From positions 1-5,105 of the forward strand of contig CAVJIP010000170.1 of NCBI GenBank assembly GCA_963649625.1: DNA of 5,105 nucleotides, read 5' to 3'. Position 1 is the first letter of the stretch. Every line of letters begins with the position of its first letter. This DNA comes from HGM13006 sp963649625 (lineage in GTDB: Bacteria; Bacillota; Clostridia; Oscillospirales; Oscillospiraceae). Positions 3,591-5,105 of this stretch are shown piece by piece. A model generated the notes under the pieces. The model searched no databases and was not told where the DNA came from. It saw nothing but the letters and a program-made list of their open reading frames with translations. The position numbers and the translations under genes are program-made.

Positions 3591-5105
3591 TCACTCATTC
3601 CCACGTTAACCGAGCTGACACCAGCCTTAGTGGGATAACTGTAGGTAATAGTTTCCACGCCGGCAGTCACGTCATAAGCGGTCAGCATAACTTGCACAGG
3701 CGCATCATACCAGAGGATCGCCCCAGCCGCCGTGCCCCAAACATCGGTACTGTAGCTAATATTCAGGTTGGAGGGCGCAGTCTTATCCACTGTAAAGGTC
3801 TTCTCAACCGCGGTGGCCTGTCTTTGCTTTGCCAAATCGCTGTAGTTCATATCAAAGGTGTAGCGGGAATCGTTATCGTAGGTGATTGTAGCCGTATATG
3901 CATCATCCCCTATATAGCTCCAACTGCTGACGGACGGAACGTTTGTAGCGGTGCCATCAATATTTTGTCCACGAATCGTGATGGCCTCGGTGGCTTCCTC
4001 TGCGCAGAAGTTCTTTTCCTGTACACGAATGGTTGCAACCGCTGTTGTGCTATAAAAGTCCATCTCACCAGACCTGTAGGAGCCAGCGTAGCTGACAGTA
4101 ACAACCGGGGCTGTGGTATCAAGAACCAGTCGGGGCGATACATAGCTCTCTGTTCCATTGTAAGAGCTGTTGATCGTATCGGTCATCTGCATGGGGTTCT
4201 TAGAATGATCTGCATAGGTGTAGCACGGCACGATTATCTCTTTCACAAGCTCCTGCTTGATAGCTTTCGGAGAGGAGAGCATATCCTTTCGAGTCATGGT
4301 GAAATGGGTCAAATCGCTAAAAGAGAGGTAGTTCAGCACAATGCGGTTGTTCGGGGTCTGTGTCCCGTCAAAGGTGATGGTCATTTTGTCCATGTTCTCA
4401 AACGGGTTGAGAATAACCATTGTTTTAGCAATTTCGCTCTCGCTCGGTGTATAAGTTGTGAGAAGTGTTGAGCCGTTATAGGTACGGATTGTAAAGCCCG
4501 ATGGGAGAGAAGTTCCGAACCCCAGTTTTACGCCCTCAAAGGTCTTTACCGCTACGAGAGATACCGTCAAAACAGGTTTCGTGGTAAACACACCGTTTGC
4601 GTTTGACACTTGCGAAGAAATATAGCCCGTGTTAAGGGTTGCCGTTCCCGTCTTGGGGACAAAGAACATACCGCCGTCTACGACTGTATAATCTGTAGAG
4701 AGAGTGCCGTACTCGTCCTTATCGCTATTATCGAGAATTGCACTCGGCTTGGAGAACGAAGTCTGCCCATTAGTGCTTACGGAGGTTTCGGGAACAATGA
4801 GCGAGGTAATCTGTACCTCTCCCGTTCTGCTCTGCATGAGTGTACACCGACAGGCGTTTGCGATAATCTGTAACGCTTCCTTATGCTTTACCCTCGGTAT
4901 GGGGTTGCTCGTCTTTAGAGCTTTCAACCTCTGCTCGATACTGTAATGCGTGATACCAGCGTCTGCTAAAATCTCCTGCGCCAAATCGTAGTAGCTCTTG
5001 CCGCTTGCGTTATAAAGACCCTTGATGTACTCCCCGTCCATTGTACGAAAAACATCTTGGCAACGGATTGTAGCGGTATTATCGTCCGACTCCCACTCCG
5101 AACAG
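3428..5105 (-). CDS. Chimeric open frame: phage tail-type segment, then Ig-like repeats, then out-of-frame end (5' partial)
   Basis: The frame is open through the right edge (TGT codon at 5104-5102, reading CSEWESDDNTATIRCQDVFR before the first ATG at 5041), so the true start lies outside and the ATG at 5041 is internal. About 297 residues up to VPCYTYA look like a Firmicute prophage tail or virion structural protein. The next 200 or so residues are Ig-like surface-protein repeats. The last 50 or so codons, after VGMSDV (about 3587), are an out-of-frame reading of the recombinase remnant ending at TGA 3430-3428, and are unlikely to be genuine protein. No terminator or ribosome site separates the modules. 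There is no transmembrane segment or cell-wall anchor in what is visible. The whole frame may be a mosaic made by rearrangement, or an artefact of assembly. Confidence 0.6.
   Translation of the reverse strand, partial: CSEWESDDNTATIRCQDVFRTMDGEYIKGLYNASGKSYYDLAQEILADAGITHYSIEQRLKALKTSNPIPRVKHKEALQIIANACRCTLMQSRTGEVQITSLIVPETSVSTNGQTSFSKPSAILDNSDKDEYGTLSTDYTVVDGGMFFVPKTGTATLNTGYISSQVSNANGVFTTKPVLTVSLVAVKTFEGVKLGFGTSLPSGFTIRTYNGSTLLTTYTPSESEIAKTMVILNPFENMDKMTITFDGTQTPNNRIVLNYLSFSDLTHFTMTRKDMLSSPKAIKQELVKEIIVPCYTYADHSKNPMQMTDTINSSYNGTESYVSPRLVLDTTAPVVTVSYAGSYRSGEMDFYSTTAVATIRVQEKNFCAEEATEAITIRGQNIDGTATNVPSVSSWSYIGDDAYTATITYDNDSRYTFDMNYSDLAKQRQATAVEKTFTVDKTAPSNLNISYSTDVWGTAAGAILWYDAPVQVMLTAYDVTAGVETITYSYPTKAGVSSVNVGMSDVIPFSLKTIWGTLISLPLRSMPEQTTKPSELFWRKRQPTLIFQRHLIGNRMMS
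3594..4213 (-). other. Bacterial Ig-like repeat segment of the chimeric frame
   Basis: Two linker motifs, DTTAP (4106-4120) and DKTAP (3773-3787), bracket one complete domain of about 110 residues. It contains ATIRVQEKNF, a Trp-containing turn (SVSSWSYIGDDAYTATITYD) and RYTFDMNYSDLAKQ, the typical strand pattern of large secreted or surface proteins of gut Firmicutes. A second domain starts after DKTAP and is cut off at about VGMSDV. The segment opens with YADHSKNPM, which resembles the 'Y-x-D-x-x-x-N' end of a preceding domain, so it appears truncated on both sides. Confidence 0.65.
4214..5105 (-). other. Phage tail/virion structural protein segment of the chimeric frame
   Basis: Recognisable features are an N-terminal WESDDNTATIRCQDVFRTMD stretch, then SGKSYYDLAQEILADAGI, the KHKEALQIIANACRCTLMQ helix with SRTGEVQI, and a beta-rich middle. 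Segments such as MDKMTITFDGTQTPNNRIVLNYLSF, followed by TRKDMLSSPKAIKQELVKEIIVP, recur in tail-associated structural proteins of prophages in Clostridia. These proteins are thought to belong to the tail tip or baseplate, but no specific role can be fixed. Family-like sequence stops at CYTYA (about 4211-4225). The assignment is by eye; an adhesin-like surface protein is a less likely alternative. Confidence 0.6.

Noticed and set aside
3692..4471. 259-codon + strand ORF opposite the Ig-like and tail segments
   Set aside because: It has no recognisable motif, and the - strand reading shows clear Ig-like linkers and tail-type segments; this is its antisense shadow.
1..5105. CRISPR array, tRNA, rRNA or riboswitch
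   Set aside because: No regularly spaced direct repeats, no tRNA-like cloverleaf and no rRNA-like or recognisable riboswitch sequence were seen on either strand.

Overview
The window looks like DNA from a Clostridia-type Firmicute (Bacillota), probably an anaerobic gut-type lineage. The main evidence is the C-terminal 584 residues of a PolC-type replicative DNA polymerase, which is largely restricted to Firmicutes and their relatives. Strong AGGAGG-type ribosome binding sites and short intergenic gaps agree. No species can be named from the sequence alone.

The left half (1-3273) reads as ordinary chromosomal DNA, with all genes on the + strand. polC enters at the left edge and ends at 1756. 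It is followed by a 190-residue protein with an N-terminal YHGS motif that resembles ADP-ribosyltransferase-fold domains (1816-2388), then a Nudix hydrolase with a perfect Nudix box (2488-2946). Last comes the N-terminal part of a histidine-phosphatase-superfamily protein (from 3004), whose family-like sequence stops at about codon 90. No terminator is visible between these genes, so co-transcription is possible. Polymerase plus Nudix would suit nucleotide-pool hygiene, but that link is an inference.

At about 3272 the character changes. The phosphatase reading runs straight into a 36-bp imperfect palindrome with 14-bp arms (13 of 14 pairs match) around an 8-bp asymmetric spacer. This is the geometry of a tyrosine-recombinase core site such as loxP or FRT. 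Next, oriented on the - strand, come an intrinsic terminator (3342-3381) and the 62-residue C-terminal remnant of a tyrosine recombinase (3402-3590). The remnant retains the LGH box and the catalytic tyrosine. It is easily missed because it lies in a different frame from a long overlapping open frame.

The right part (about 3594-5105, - strand) is one open frame made of two unlike modules: a phage tail-type structural protein segment (from the right edge to about 4214) and then bacterial Ig-like surface-protein repeats with DTTAP/DKTAP linkers (about 4213-3594). The last 50 or so codons of that frame are an out-of-frame reading of the recombinase remnant.

Read along the - strand, the right part is therefore a tail-gene segment, a central Ig-like segment and a recombinase 3' end, abutted one after another, with a lox-like site against a broken + strand gene. 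This could be a recombinase-associated mosaic, meaning a decayed mobile element or a rearranged tail/adhesin cassette. It could also be a chimeric assembly. The sequence alone does not decide between them.
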